From the NCBI RefSeq assembly GCF_001295265.1, contig NZ_LJOD01000017.1, positions 45,587 to 109,586 of the forward strand: a DNA stretch of 64,000 nt, read 5' to 3'. Made by a program: the position numbers and the translations under genes. Source of the stretch: Chryseobacterium indologenes. GTDB taxonomy: Bacteria; Bacteroidota; Bacteroidia; Flavobacteriales; Weeksellaceae. Each line of letters begins with the position of its first letter. Position 1 is the first letter of the stretch. Positions 7,121 through 16,447 of the stretch are shown here, piece after piece. Under the pieces are notes generated by a model. That model ran no database searches, was not told the DNA's origin, and worked only from the letters and a program-made list of their open reading frames with translations.

Positions 7121-8218
7121 ATGAGCCACGGAAAATTAAGAGAAGACAAAACCTGCCTGAACTGCGGACATCAGGTGGAAGAAAGATTTTGCCCCCACTG
7201 CGGACAGGAAAATACGGAACGCAGACAACCTTTTTATTTTCTCTTCACTCATTTCATTGAGGATTTCACACACTATGACGGACAGTTCTGGAAAACCATA
7301 CAATATCTGTTTACCCGCCCGGGAAAACTCACTAAGGAATATCTGGCAGGTAAAAGACAGGTGTATGTAGCGCCTGTAAAATTATACATATTTATAAGTT
7401 TCATCACCTTTTTTCTTCCCAATATTTTACCCTATAACAAAGTGACAAATAATAAAGCCGGTCATATTGAAGCAGAAGCAAAATCCCCGGCGAAGCAGAA
7501 AGACTCCACAAAAGATGTTGTAAAGGAGTTGCAAAAGGAAGGTGTTATTTCCAATGAGACAGCCAATACAATTCAAAAAGCATCAGACACATTAAAAATA
7601 GAGAATACTAAAGAAAAAAAGGATGTTTTTGACCGTACCTTCGATACCAAAGATGAATCCATTATGAATGTTTATACCATGGAACAGTATGACTCCGTTC
7701 TTTCTAAGAATAATTCAGACACTTATAAAGTGATGAGACCGATCGTAAAAAAGGTGTTTGAACTAGAGAAACAAGGATTCAGTAAAGAACAGATATGGAA
7801 AAAGTATAAACAAAACTTTATCCATACGATCCCTAAAGCCCTCTTTATTTACCTGCCTGTATTTGCATTCTTTCTATGGATATTTCATAATAAGAAAAAA
7901 TGGTGGTACTTTGACCACGGGATATTTACGCTTCACTATTTCTCATTCCTGTTATTAACAATACTGATTTTAATAACAATAGAAAAAATCACGAGTTTTC
8001 TGCCGGACTATTCATTACTGAACATACTCAATGTATTAATCAACGTTGGTATTGTTATCTACATGACAGCCTATTTCTTTGTAGCCCATTACAGGGTATA
8101 TGAAACCAAGAAAAGAATAAGCATACTGAAAGGTATACTCCTGTTTATTGTCAATAATATAGGATTATTTTTAATGTTTTTAATATTGACATATCTAAGT
8201 TTTATTACACTTCATTAA
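7121..8218 (+). CDS. DUF3667 zinc-ribbon membrane protein, copy 1
   Basis: The 365-residue protein begins with a four-cysteine zinc ribbon (Cys12, Cys15, Cys24, Cys27 in CLNCGHQVEERFCPHC). The DUF3667 core follows (FIEDFTHYDGQFWKTIQYLFTRPGKLTKEYLAGKRQ), then a membrane segment at ~85-105 and a charged cytoplasmic or periplasmic insert (residues 110-245). Three or four more membrane helices fill the C-terminus, with the anchor motif KKKWWYFDHGIFTLHYFSFL. No catalytic residues are recognisable; the family is a conserved Bacteroidota membrane family of unknown function. It is a tandem duplicate of the next gene, with the promoter included. Confidence 0.85.
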   Translation: MSHGKLREDKTCLNCGHQVEERFCPHCGQENTERRQPFYFLFTHFIEDFTHYDGQFWKTIQYLFTRPGKLTKEYLAGKRQVYVAPVKLYIFISFITFFLPNILPYNKVTNNKAGHIEAEAKSPAKQKDSTKDVVKELQKEGVISNETANTIQKASDTLKIENTKEKKDVFDRTFDTKDESIMNVYTMEQYDSVLSKNNSDTYKVMRPIVKKVFELEKQGFSKEQIWKKYKQNFIHTIPKALFIYLPVFAFFLWIFHNKKKWWYFDHGIFTLHYFSFLLLTILILITIEKITSFLPDYSLLNILNVLINVGIVIYMTAYFFVAHYRVYETKKRISILKGILLFIVNNIGLFLMFLILTYLSFITLH

Positions 8219-8279
8219 TTTTACTTTAAAGATTTCCGCAAAAGCATACTGATATCACTCATTTCTTTCCTGAAATAAT

Positions 8280-8287
8280 TATATTTG
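8280..8287 (+). promoter_or_regulatory. -7 element (TATATTTG), DUF3667 gene 2
   Basis: This -7 box has the same sequence and nearly the same distance to the ATG (16 bases) as in copy 1. It lies in a duplicated upstream block (8226-8287). Confidence 0.6.
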
Positions 8288-8303
8288 CGCCAAACTCAGA
8301 ACT

Positions 8304-9428
8304 ATGAGCCACGGAAAACTAAGAGAAGATAAAAACTGCCTGAACTGCGGGCATCAGGTGGAAGAAAGATACTGCCCACACTGCGGACAGCAAAATATTG
8401 AAAGCCGTCAGCCTTTTTATTACCTTTTCACTCATTTTATAGAAGACTTTACTCATTATGACGGACAGTTCTGGAGTACCGTGAAAAACCTGCTGTTCAA
8501 ACCGGGAAAGCTTACCACAACGTATCTCGAAGGAAAAAGACAGAAATTCGTTCCTCCGGTAAAGCTTTACATATTTGTCAGTTTTGTTACCTTCTTTATG
8601 TTTGCGATTTTTCCTCCTTTCAATATCGGTCATTTTGATAAAGATAAACGCAAGGGAGAGAAAGCAACTGTAAACACTAAGGCTCAGCAACAAGCCGTAA
8701 AGGAAGTTATGAACGCTATTGAGCTGGAAAAACAGGGAGAAAAAGATTCAGCGGAAATTAACAAGCTTACCGAAAAACAGAAATATATTAAAGACTCCCT
8801 GAAGTTACAGAGCTTCCAGGAAGGCCTTGAAAGCACGATAGATACAGATAAGAAAATATCTGATAACAGCAGCTTTTTAGGTTACAAAACCCAGGAAGAA
8901 TATGATAAAGGAATGGCCGGTAAAAAACGCATTCTTGGTTTTATAAATGATGCTTTTGCCCATAAGTTTTTCAGCCTGAAAAAAGAGGGAGTAAAAAAGG
9001 GAGATATTATAAGAAATCTGGCAGAGACTTCTTTCCATAATCTTCCCAAAGCTTTGTTTATCTATCTCCCGATTTTCGCCTTCTTTTTATGGATATTCCA
9101 CAAAAAGAAAAAATGGTGGTACTTTGATCATGGTATTTTTACCCTTCACTATTTCTCATTCCTGTTGGTAAACATCCTGATTTTTGCCATCTTAAACAGA
9201 ATTACAAACGCTATGGATAATGCTTTTCTGACCACATTAATCCGAATAGTGATGATCGCCATTGTAATTTACGGATGGGCTTATTTCTTTGTTGCCCACC
9301 ACCGGGTGTATAAATCCCACGGCGTTGTCAGTGTTATCATTGGGGGAATTATATTCTTCCTCAATATGTTTGCATTCTTGTTTTTAGTGACCGGATTAGC
9401 CTTGATCAGCTTCCTGATGCTCCATTAA
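8304..9428 (+). CDS. DUF3667 zinc-ribbon membrane protein, copy 2
   Basis: This 374-residue tandem paralog of the preceding gene has a near-identical N-terminus (MSHGKLREDKNCLNCGHQVEERYCPHCGQ with four cysteines; FIEDFTHYDGQFW; KPGKLT). It keeps the same late motif KKKWWYFDHGIFTLHYFSFL and the C-terminal helices. The middle section (residues ~110-250) has diverged strongly in sequence while staying Lys/Glu-rich, so the copies may differ in what this loop contacts. Each copy keeps its own promoter, so they are likely separate transcription units. Function unknown. Confidence 0.85.
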   Translation: MSHGKLREDKNCLNCGHQVEERYCPHCGQQNIESRQPFYYLFTHFIEDFTHYDGQFWSTVKNLLFKPGKLTTTYLEGKRQKFVPPVKLYIFVSFVTFFMFAIFPPFNIGHFDKDKRKGEKATVNTKAQQQAVKEVMNAIELEKQGEKDSAEINKLTEKQKYIKDSLKLQSFQEGLESTIDTDKKISDNSSFLGYKTQEEYDKGMAGKKRILGFINDAFAHKFFSLKKEGVKKGDIIRNLAETSFHNLPKALFIYLPIFAFFLWIFHKKKKWWYFDHGIFTLHYFSFLLVNILIFAILNRITNAMDNAFLTTLIRIVMIAIVIYGWAYFFVAHHRVYKSHGVVSVIIGGIIFFLNMFAFLFLVTGLALISFLMLH

Positions 9429-9460
9429 ACGCAAAAATATATTGTCCGGATCCCAAAAGT

Positions 9461-9793
9461 TTACTGGCGAAGTGATTTGCTTCCTCTGAAGCTGGCAATT
9501 AAATAATACGCTACAAAAACCGTAGAAAATTTCAGAATAGACGGGATAGCAAGCTGAAGATTAAAGATCAGAGTTCCTATCAGAACCAGTGCTCCCATTG
9601 CGGCAAAAGACAATCCCAGTTTTTTAGGCAGCGAGAAATCGGGAGTATCCAGATAGTAAGCAAGCCCCCACGCACACCCGAAAGCAACAGCATAATAAGC
9701 ATCCACTGCAATATTCTGTGAGCTCAGGAAAAAATAATTAATAAGGAAACTCACAACGGTTCCCAACACGAAATAAATCAAAGCTTTCTGCAT
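9461..9793 (-). CDS. Small multi-pass membrane protein
   Basis: The 110-residue protein consists almost entirely of three or four hydrophobic helices (YFVLGTVVSFLINYFF; YYAVAFGCAWGLAYYL; LGLSFAAMGALVLIGTLIF; STVFVAYYLIASF) and ends with a basic tail. ATG at 9793 (MQKALIYF) is chosen over an upstream start at 9907. The upstream 38 residues look non-coding, and the -7 box at 9811-9818 would lie inside them. No family is recognised. It converges with the DUF3667 gene. Confidence 0.65.
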   Translation of the reverse strand: MQKALIYFVLGTVVSFLINYFFLSSQNIAVDAYYAVAFGCAWGLAYYLDTPDFSLPKKLGLSFAAMGALVLIGTLIFNLQLAIPSILKFSTVFVAYYLIASFRGSKSLRQ

Positions 9794-9810
9794 ATCCTTA
9801 AAATATGGTG

Positions 9811-9818
9811 CAAAAGTA
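9811..9818 (-). promoter_or_regulatory. -7 element (TACTTTTG) for the small membrane protein
   Basis: This exact TAnnTTTG match on the minus strand lies 18 bases before the start at 9793. Confidence 0.45.
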
Positions 9819-10000
9819 GAGAATTTAATTTTGAGAATTTGAAAATGTTCCCAATTTGAAAATAAAATCCTACAACCTGTTTTACACTGCCCTCTTTCAG
9901 ATCTCAAAACCTTAAATTGGGAAAACTTAATTAAATAACATTACATAACAATTTAAAAATGAATAAGATGCAACCAAACACAAGGTTCTTATTTTATTAT

Positions 10001-10008
10001 TATATTTG
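10001..10008 (+). promoter_or_regulatory. -7 element (TATATTTG) for icmF
   Basis: This exact match lies 28 bases before ATG 10036. It overlaps an in-frame TTG at 10006, which argues against that TTG as the start. Confidence 0.5.
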
Positions 10009-10035
10009 AGAATTCAGAAATTTTTCTATTTTTTT

Positions 10036-13000
10036 ATGGAAACCCAAAAATATACTCCAACCAACAAAGTAAGAATCGTAACAGCAGCCTCATTATTTGA
10101 CGGCCACGATGCTGCGATCAATATTATGCGCCGTGTGATCCAGGGAACCGGATGCGAAGTCATTCACCTTGGCCACGACAAATCTGCAGAGGAAGTTGTC
10201 AATACAGCAATCCAGGAAGATGCCAACGCCATTGCCTTAACATCTTATCAGGGCGGGCACAATGAATATTTTAAATACATCTACGATCTTTTAAGAGAAA
10301 AGAATTCACCGCAGATCAAAATTTTCGGCGGCGGCGGCGGGGTTATCCTGCCGGAAGAGATTAAAGACCTGATGTCTTACGGAATTGACAGAATTTATTC
10401 CCCGGATGACGGCCGTGAGCTTGGCCTGCAGGGAATGATTGATGATCTTGTACAGAGATCTGATTTTGCAACCGGAAAAGAGGTAACAGCAGCAGATCTT
10501 GAGACCATCAGCTTTGAAAATCCGACAAGTATTGCCAAGATTATTTCTGCTGTTGAAAACTTCTCAGAAGAAAAACCGGAACTGGTACAAGCCATTGATG
10601 AGAAATCCAAGGATCTTATTATTCCCATCATCGGGATTACAGGAACCGGGGGAGCCGGAAAATCATCTTTAACAGATGAGCTGGTAAGACGCTTCTTACG
10701 TTCCAATACAGATAAAAAAATTGCGATCATCTCGATTGACCCTTCCAAAAAGAAAACAGGAGGAGCGCTATTGGGCGACAGAATCCGTATGAATGCCATT
10801 AATGATCCGAGAGTTTATATGAGATCTATGGCAACAAGAGAAAACAACGTTTCGGTATCACCATTTATCCACTCTGCATTGAATGTTCTGAAACTGGCAC
10901 ATCCGGATGTCATTATTCTTGAGACTTCCGGTATCGGGCAGTCCGGTTCAGAAGTATCTGATTTTGCAGATGTATCGATGTACGTAATGACACCTGAATA
11001 TGGAGCTTCTACCCAGCTTGAAAAGATTGACATGCTTGATTATGCAGATCTTGTAGCGTTAAACAAATCGGACAAGCGCGGTGCACTGGATGCCCTTCAG
11101 GCTGTAAGAAAGCAGTTCCAGAGAAACCACCTTTTATGGGAAAGCCCGCTGGAAGATATGCCGGTATATGCTACCAAAGCATCCCAGTTCAATGATCACG
11201 GAACAACAGAGCTCTACAACAGGCTCGTTTCTAAAGTGAATGATAAATTCGCAGGACTGGATCTGAAAACTTTCGTTGAACAGGAAGTGACCGATGAAGT
11301 AACGATCATCCCTCCGAAAAGGGTGCGTTACCTTTCGGAAATCGTAGAAAACAATAAGCAATACGATGCAAACATCGAAAAGCAGGCTGAGCTTGCCCGA
11401 AAAATGTATCATATCAACGGAGTAAAAAATATTATTTCCAACGAAACTCTGGATGCCGAATACCAAAAAGCAGAAAAAGAGCTTCAGCAGGAAAACATTG
11501 ATTTCCTCAGAACATGGGATGACACGAAAAAAGCGTTCCATGAAGAATTTTATTCCTATTATGTTCGTGGAAAGGAAATTAAAGTTGAAACCTCAACAGA
11601 ATCTTTATCCCATTTAAGAATTCCGAAAATTGCCCTTCCGAAATACAATGACTGGGGCGATCTCATCCAATGGAAAGGGCAGGAAAATCTACCCGGAAGT
11701 TTTCCCTACACCGCAGGAATTTATCCGTTCAAAAGAACCGGTGAAGATCCTACGAGAATGTTTGCGGGAGAAGGCGGACCGGAAAGAACCAACAGAAGAT
11801 TCCATTATGTATCTGCCGAAATGCCTGCAAAACGTCTATCTACAGCTTTCGATTCTGTGACTCTATACGGACAGGACCCTGCTTTACCACCGGATATTTA
11901 TGGAAAAATCGGTAACGCCGGAGTATCTATTGCCACATTGGATGATGCCAAAAAACTGTATTCAGGGTTTGATCTTGTGAATGCACTGACTTCTGTATCC
12001 ATGACGATCAACGGACCTGCTCCGATGCTGCTCGCGTTCTTTATGAATGCCGCCATTGACCAGAATGTTGAAAAATATATCAAAGAGAATGGCCTGGAAG
12101 CTAAAGTAGAAGCTAAGCTTAAGGAAAAGTTTGATGATAAAGGCTTAGAAAGGCCTCAGTATAACGGAGAACTTCCTCCATCCAATAACGGACTGGGACT
12201 TCAGCTTTTAGGTTTAACAGGAGATGAAGTAATCCCTGCTGAAGTATATGCCGAAATTAAAGCCAAAACTATTGCAACAGTTCGCGGAACCGTTCAGGCT
12301 GACATTTTAAAAGAAGACCAGGCTCAGAACACCTGTATTTTCTCTACTGAATTCGCCTTAAGGCTAATGGGCGACGTTCAGGAATATTTCATCAAGGAAA
12401 AAGTAAGAAACTTCTACTCTGTTTCAATCTCAGGATACCACATTGCAGAAGCAGGTGCCAATCCTGTTTCCCAGCTGGCATTTACCCTGGCTAATGGGTT
12501 CACGTATGTAGAATATTACCTGAGCCGTGGAATGGATATCAATGATTTTGCACCGAACCTATCCTTCTTCTTCTCCAACGGTATTGACCCTGAATATTCA
12601 GTGATCGGACGTGTGGCCAGAAGAATCTGGGCAAAAGCTATGAAACTGAAATACGGAGCCGATGAAAGAAGCCAGATGCTGAAATACCACATCCAGACTT
12701 CCGGACGCTCACTTCACGCTCAGGAAATTGATTTCAACGATATCAGAACAACACTTCAGGCATTATATGCCATTTATGACAACTGTAATTCTCTTCACAC
12801 GAATGCATATGACGAGGCGATTACCACTCCTACCGAGCAATCCGTAAGAAGAGCAATGGCAATCCAGCTGATTATTAATAAGGAATTAGGTTTAGCGAAA
12901 AATGAAAACCCGCTTCAGGGATCATTTATCATTGAAGAACTGACGGATCTTGTAGAAGAGGCTGTATATGCAGAATTCGACAGAATTACAGAAAGAGGAG

Positions 13001-13383
13001 GCGTTCTGGGAGCTATGGAAACCATGTACCAGCGTTCTAAAATTCAAGAGGAATCCATGCATTATGAATGGCTGAAACATACAGGTGAATATCCGATTAT
13101 CGGGGTGAATACTTTTCTTGGAAAAGACGGTTCTCCAACGGTACTTCCGGGAGAGGTGATCCGTTCCACTGAAGAAGAAAAGCAAGCCCAGATTGAATCG
13201 CTTCACAACTTCCAGAAAGCGAATGAAGATAAGTCTGAAGAGGCATTAAAACAGCTTCAGCACGCAGCAATCAACCAGCAGAACTTATTCGGAGTGATGA
13301 TGGATGCGGTGAAATACTGTTCTCTTGGACAAATTACCAACGCTTTATTTGAAGTAGGCGGTAAGTACAGAAGAAATATGTAA
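10036..13383 (+). CDS. icmF: Fused isobutyryl-CoA mutase IcmF (B12-dependent)
   Basis: The 1115-residue three-part enzyme interconverts isobutyryl-CoA and n-butyryl-CoA with adenosylcobalamin. Domain order is that of IcmF. First comes a B12-binding domain (residues ~10-145, with FDGHDAAIN carrying the cobalt-ligating His). Next is a MeaB/ArgK-type G-protein chaperone with P-loop GTGGAGKS (203-210), GALLGDRIRM and NKSD (343-346). Last is the TIM-barrel mutase domain from ~530 to the end. GEDPTRMFAGEG followed by PERTNRRFHY, and ISGYHIAEAGANPVSQLAF, are IcmF-type; methylmalonyl-CoA mutases have a Tyr-containing PTMY segment and a Glu-Ala-Gly-Ala-Thr variant here. So butyryl/isobutyryl (or related branched) substrates are more likely than methylmalonyl-CoA. 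It is monocistronic, followed by a terminator. Confidence 0.93.
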   Translation: METQKYTPTNKVRIVTAASLFDGHDAAINIMRRVIQGTGCEVIHLGHDKSAEEVVNTAIQEDANAIALTSYQGGHNEYFKYIYDLLREKNSPQIKIFGGGGGVILPEEIKDLMSYGIDRIYSPDDGRELGLQGMIDDLVQRSDFATGKEVTAADLETISFENPTSIAKIISAVENFSEEKPELVQAIDEKSKDLIIPIIGITGTGGAGKSSLTDELVRRFLRSNTDKKIAIISIDPSKKKTGGALLGDRIRMNAINDPRVYMRSMATRENNVSVSPFIHSALNVLKLAHPDVIILETSGIGQSGSEVSDFADVSMYVMTPEYGASTQLEKIDMLDYADLVALNKSDKRGALDALQAVRKQFQRNHLLWESPLEDMPVYATKASQFNDHGTTELYNRLVSKVNDKFAGLDLKTFVEQEVTDEVTIIPPKRVRYLSEIVENNKQYDANIEKQAELARKMYHINGVKNIISNETLDAEYQKAEKELQQENIDFLRTWDDTKKAFHEEFYSYYVRGKEIKVETSTESLSHLRIPKIALPKYNDWGDLIQWKGQENLPGSFPYTAGIYPFKRTGEDPTRMFAGEGGPERTNRRFHYVSAEMPAKRLSTAFDSVTLYGQDPALPPDIYGKIGNAGVSIATLDDAKKLYSGFDLVNALTSVSMTINGPAPMLLAFFMNAAIDQNVEKYIKENGLEAKVEAKLKEKFDDKGLERPQYNGELPPSNNGLGLQLLGLTGDEVIPAEVYAEIKAKTIATVRGTVQADILKEDQAQNTCIFSTEFALRLMGDVQEYFIKEKVRNFYSVSISGYHIAEAGANPVSQLAFTLANGFTYVEYYLSRGMDINDFAPNLSFFFSNGIDPEYSVIGRVARRIWAKAMKLKYGADERSQMLKYHIQTSGRSLHAQEIDFNDIRTTLQALYAIYDNCNSLHTNAYDEAITTPTEQSVRRAMAIQLIINKELGLAKNENPLQGSFIIEELTDLVEEAVYAEFDRITERGGVLGAMETMYQRSKIQEESMHYEWLKHTGEYPIIGVNTFLGKDGSPTVLPGEVIRSTEEEKQAQIESLHNFQKANEDKSEEALKQLQHAAINQQNLFGVMMDAVKYCSLGQITNALFEVGGKYRRNM

Positions 13384-13406
13384 CAGACCTCTGTAAAAAT
13401 AATCTT

Positions 13407-13437
13407 AAGACCTCATCGCTGCATGAGGTCTTTTTTA
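13407..13437 (+). terminator. Terminator of icmF
   Basis: A perfect 10-bp stem (AAGACCTCAT/ATGAGGTCTT) with loop CGCTGC is followed by T residues, 24 bases after the stop. Confidence 0.9.
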
Positions 13438-13525
13438 TGCTGTAAATCAGTTGGGAGCCCCCCGAATTGTTTTTTGAAATTCTTACTGAATGATTTCACC
13501 GGGGCTGCTTAAAGAATTCTGCTAA
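13437..13525 (-). pseudogene. Possible relic of an AraC-type helix-turn-helix
   Basis: On the minus strand of this spacer a short frame reads VKSFSKNFKKQFGGLPTDLQ. It aligns by eye with the last recognition-helix region of AraC regulators (FSKxFKKxFGxSPTEY). A stop lies five codons upstream and nothing else of such a gene is left. It may be a decayed remnant or chance. Confidence 0.25.
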
Positions 13526-13538
13526 TTTTTTCATAAGA

Positions 13539-13567
13539 AAAACCCGCAGACATCATATGCGGGTTTT
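13539..13567 (-). terminator. Terminator of the M16 peptidase gene
   Basis: A perfect 10-bp inverted repeat (AAAACCCGCA/TGCGGGTTTT) with a 9-base loop gives a U-tract in the minus-strand transcript. It lies 21 bases past the stop. Confidence 0.85.
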
Positions 13568-13588
13568 CTCTGAATTTAAATGTGGAAT

Positions 13589-16321
13589 TTATTTCTTATT
13601 AAAATCTCCCGCAAATACGGAAGTCAGCTTATCTTCGCTGATATATTTTCTAAGCACTTCATTCACCTGGCTTACTTTTAAGGCAGATACTTTAGCTTCC
13701 AGGGTATCATAATCTTCCAAAGGAATACCATACTGAAGCTGGCTGTTAACAAGCCCCATTAAAGTATTGTCATTTCCTAGTCCTGTTTTTCTTGATGTCA
13801 GCCAGGAATTCAGATTAGATTTCAGCTCTTCTTCGCTAAAACCTTCTTTTACAGCCTTATTGATTTCTTCTTTCAAAGCTTTATTTACCGCATCTTTTTT
13901 TGTAGGATTAAAGAATGCATACCATCCCCACGAGGATACATTATTGTCTGAAGGTACATTCATATAAGATCCTGCACCATAACTTATTCCTTCTTTCTCA
14001 CGAAGTCTTGTAGGAATCCTGGAAGTAAGGAAACCTCCGCTGCCCAGCATTTCATTAGCAATAATCAAGGCAGGATAATCAGGGCTTTTTCTATCCATAG
14101 AGAAGCTGATTTTTCCGACAGCCGCTCCGTTTTCTTTATCTGGGGTTAAATATTCCTTATCCTGTTTTTTAGTGGCAAAAAGCTCAGGTTTAATCTTCTC
14201 ATAACTGGATTTTGAATTCCATTTTGCAAACGTATCTTCCATTAATGAAGATACCGTCCTGGAATCCAGGTCCCCTATCATCGTCCCTACTCCATTATTG
14301 CTTCCTAAAATTTTATTATAGAAATCTACAAGTTCCTGTCTTTTAATGGTTTTATTGGTTTCAATCTGCTCTTTGAAAGACGGGGTATAGAAAATGCTTT
14401 CTTTAGGATAGTTTGCTGTAATTTTTTCAATTTCTGTGAATGCCAGAGCCTGAGGATCATTTAAAGAACTTTCCAGGTAAGTATTATATTCGTTAACTGT
14501 TTTAATCAGTTCGGCTTCAGGGAAGGTAGATTCTGTTAGGATTTCTTTCATTAGTCCCATTACTTTTGGCAGATATTCTTTATACGTATTTACATTGGCA
14601 TATAAGGTTTGTCCTCCAAAGGAAAAATTAATACTGGACTTCCACTGGTCAAGCATATCCTGAATCTGTTCTTTTGTATGGGATTTTGTTCCTGTTTTCA
14701 TAACCTGCGCCATTAAAGCACCGATCTGGGATTTTCCGCTCAGCTCTTTGGCATTACTTACCGGGAAGCGGAAGCTTGCTGCTACTTTTCCGCCTTTGAT
14801 TTCTTTTTTTATAACACCATATTTCATTCCGTTGCTTAATTTTCCTTCAGAAAGATTCGCCTTCAGATTTTTAATGCTGGCTTCAAAAGGGGCCACTTCT
14901 TTTTCCAGTGCTTTGCCTTTATAGTCTTTCGTCAGTGTAGCGATCTGATCATCGGAATATTCAATATTTTTAACCCTTACTTCGTCTTTGGTTGGGATGA
15001 ATACTCCTACAGTACGGTTATTGGTTTTAAAATATTTATTGGCAACCCTCTGGATATCCGCCAGGGTCAGCTTCTCAATATTATCACGGTAGAGCATTCC
15101 CAGCTTATAACTTCCCGCTCCTACAATTTCTGTTAAACCAATTGCGAAATTGATGGTATTGTTTTTATTATTCTCAATTTGCTTTAAAATTTTAGCTTTT
15201 GCCCTGTTGACATCCTGTTCTGTGTATTTGATAGAAGCTACTTTATCAAGCTCAGCCCTGAATTCATTTTCCACGGCTTTCACATCTTTATCTGCCGGAA
15301 CTTCCAGGCCGAAATACATAAAGGCAGCATCTCTCACTGTTGGCTGGTAAGAATATACTGAAGCTGCTTTATGGGAATCAATCATTGCTTTATACAAATA
15401 GCCGGAAGGGTCTGCCGTCAAAATTTCTGACAGGGCATCCAGCGCTGCATAATCTTTATCTGCATAAGGTGCCGTATGGTATAATGCGCCTACAATTTTA
15501 CTGTCTCCCGACCGTTTCAATTCTACAAAGCGTTCTCCATCCTGTGCCGGCTCAACCGTATAGGTCTGGTCTAAAATCCTCGAAGGCTTCGGAATAACTG
15601 AAAAATATTGGGCAATATAATTCAGAGCCTGCTTTTCATCAAATTTACCGGCAACAATTAGGGTGGCATTATCAGGCTGATAATGTTTTTCATAGAACCG
15701 TCTGAGTGTTGGAGCTTTTACCCTTTCAATATCTTCTTTGCTTCCAATGGTACTGTTTCCATAATTATGCCACAGATAGGCTGTTGATACAATACGTTCC
15801 ATCAGAACATCTCCGGGCCTGTTTTCCCCGATTTCGAATTCGTTTCTTACTACAGAAAATTCTTTGTCCAGATCAGACTGCAGAATAGTAGCGTTTACCA
15901 TTCTGTCTGCTTCCATTTCAAGGGCCCATTTCAGGTTAGCATCACTGGACGGAAAGATTTCGTAATAATTGGTCCGGTCATACCAGGTTGTTCCATTGGC
16001 ATCACCACCTTTATCAGACAGCTGCTTTTTTATATCACCTAATTTTTTAGTGCTTTTAAATAACATATGCTCAAGCAAATGCGCCATTCCTTTTTCTCCA
16101 TAACCTTCATGTTTTGAACCTACGTTATAAACAATATTCACCACCATATTACTCTGGGAAGGATCCGGAATTAAAAGAACCTTCATTCCGTTAACGAGGG
16201 TGTATTCTTTTATCCCTTCCGTATTGCTTATGAATTTTGGAGTTTCTCCTTTTTGTGAAAATACAGGGTTTGCAATTCCTGTAAAAAACAAGACCGCAGT
16301 CCCAATGAGCAGGTTTTTCAT
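13589..16321 (-). CDS. Secreted M16 family zinc metallopeptidase, two-repeat
   Basis: The 910-residue pitrilysin-type peptidase has a signal peptide (LLIGTAVLFFTGIANPVFSQ). The N-terminal half carries the inverted zinc motif HLLEH (His81, Glu84, His85) in KGMAHLLEHMLFKST, with the downstream Glu supplied by ALEMEADRM. The C-terminal half is the usual inactive repeat, with a late R-Y-type segment (ISYGAGSYMNVPSDNN). The full two-repeat length (~900) is normal for periplasmic or surface M16B proteins of Bacteroidota, which degrade peptides in the envelope. It is probably monocistronic, with a -7 box at 16371-16378 and a terminator on the other side. Confidence 0.93.
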   Translation of the reverse strand: MKNLLIGTAVLFFTGIANPVFSQKGETPKFISNTEGIKEYTLVNGMKVLLIPDPSQSNMVVNIVYNVGSKHEGYGEKGMAHLLEHMLFKSTKKLGDIKKQLSDKGGDANGTTWYDRTNYYEIFPSSDANLKWALEMEADRMVNATILQSDLDKEFSVVRNEFEIGENRPGDVLMERIVSTAYLWHNYGNSTIGSKEDIERVKAPTLRRFYEKHYQPDNATLIVAGKFDEKQALNYIAQYFSVIPKPSRILDQTYTVEPAQDGERFVELKRSGDSKIVGALYHTAPYADKDYAALDALSEILTADPSGYLYKAMIDSHKAASVYSYQPTVRDAAFMYFGLEVPADKDVKAVENEFRAELDKVASIKYTEQDVNRAKAKILKQIENNKNNTINFAIGLTEIVGAGSYKLGMLYRDNIEKLTLADIQRVANKYFKTNNRTVGVFIPTKDEVRVKNIEYSDDQIATLTKDYKGKALEKEVAPFEASIKNLKANLSEGKLSNGMKYGVIKKEIKGGKVAASFRFPVSNAKELSGKSQIGALMAQVMKTGTKSHTKEQIQDMLDQWKSSINFSFGGQTLYANVNTYKEYLPKVMGLMKEILTESTFPEAELIKTVNEYNTYLESSLNDPQALAFTEIEKITANYPKESIFYTPSFKEQIETNKTIKRQELVDFYNKILGSNNGVGTMIGDLDSRTVSSLMEDTFAKWNSKSSYEKIKPELFATKKQDKEYLTPDKENGAAVGKISFSMDRKSPDYPALIIANEMLGSGGFLTSRIPTRLREKEGISYGAGSYMNVPSDNNVSSWGWYAFFNPTKKDAVNKALKEEINKAVKEGFSEEELKSNLNSWLTSRKTGLGNDNTLMGLVNSQLQYGIPLEDYDTLEAKVSALKVSQVNEVLRKYISEDKLTSVFAGDFNKK

Positions 16322-16370
16322 GTGTTCTTAATTTTAGTTTGCTAAATTTAAAACAATTACGTCTTCCGAT

Positions 16371-16378
16371 CAAAAATA
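16371..16378 (-). promoter_or_regulatory. -7 element (TATTTTTG) for the M16 peptidase
   Basis: This minus-strand TAnnTTTG match lies 50 bases before the start. The box is T-rich, so chance is more likely than for the others. Confidence 0.35.
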
Positions 16379-16447
16379 AACTCTGAAAATCAACAGAATA
16401 TTCTATTTTTTATCATAAAATTGCAGTGTAAAACAGAATAAGTCTGT

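Noticed and set aside
10036..13383. Considered methylmalonyl-CoA mutase instead of IcmF
   Set aside because: The single-chain B12/G-protein/mutase order and PTRMFAGEG..PERTNRRFHY segment fit IcmF, not the MutA/MutB pair.
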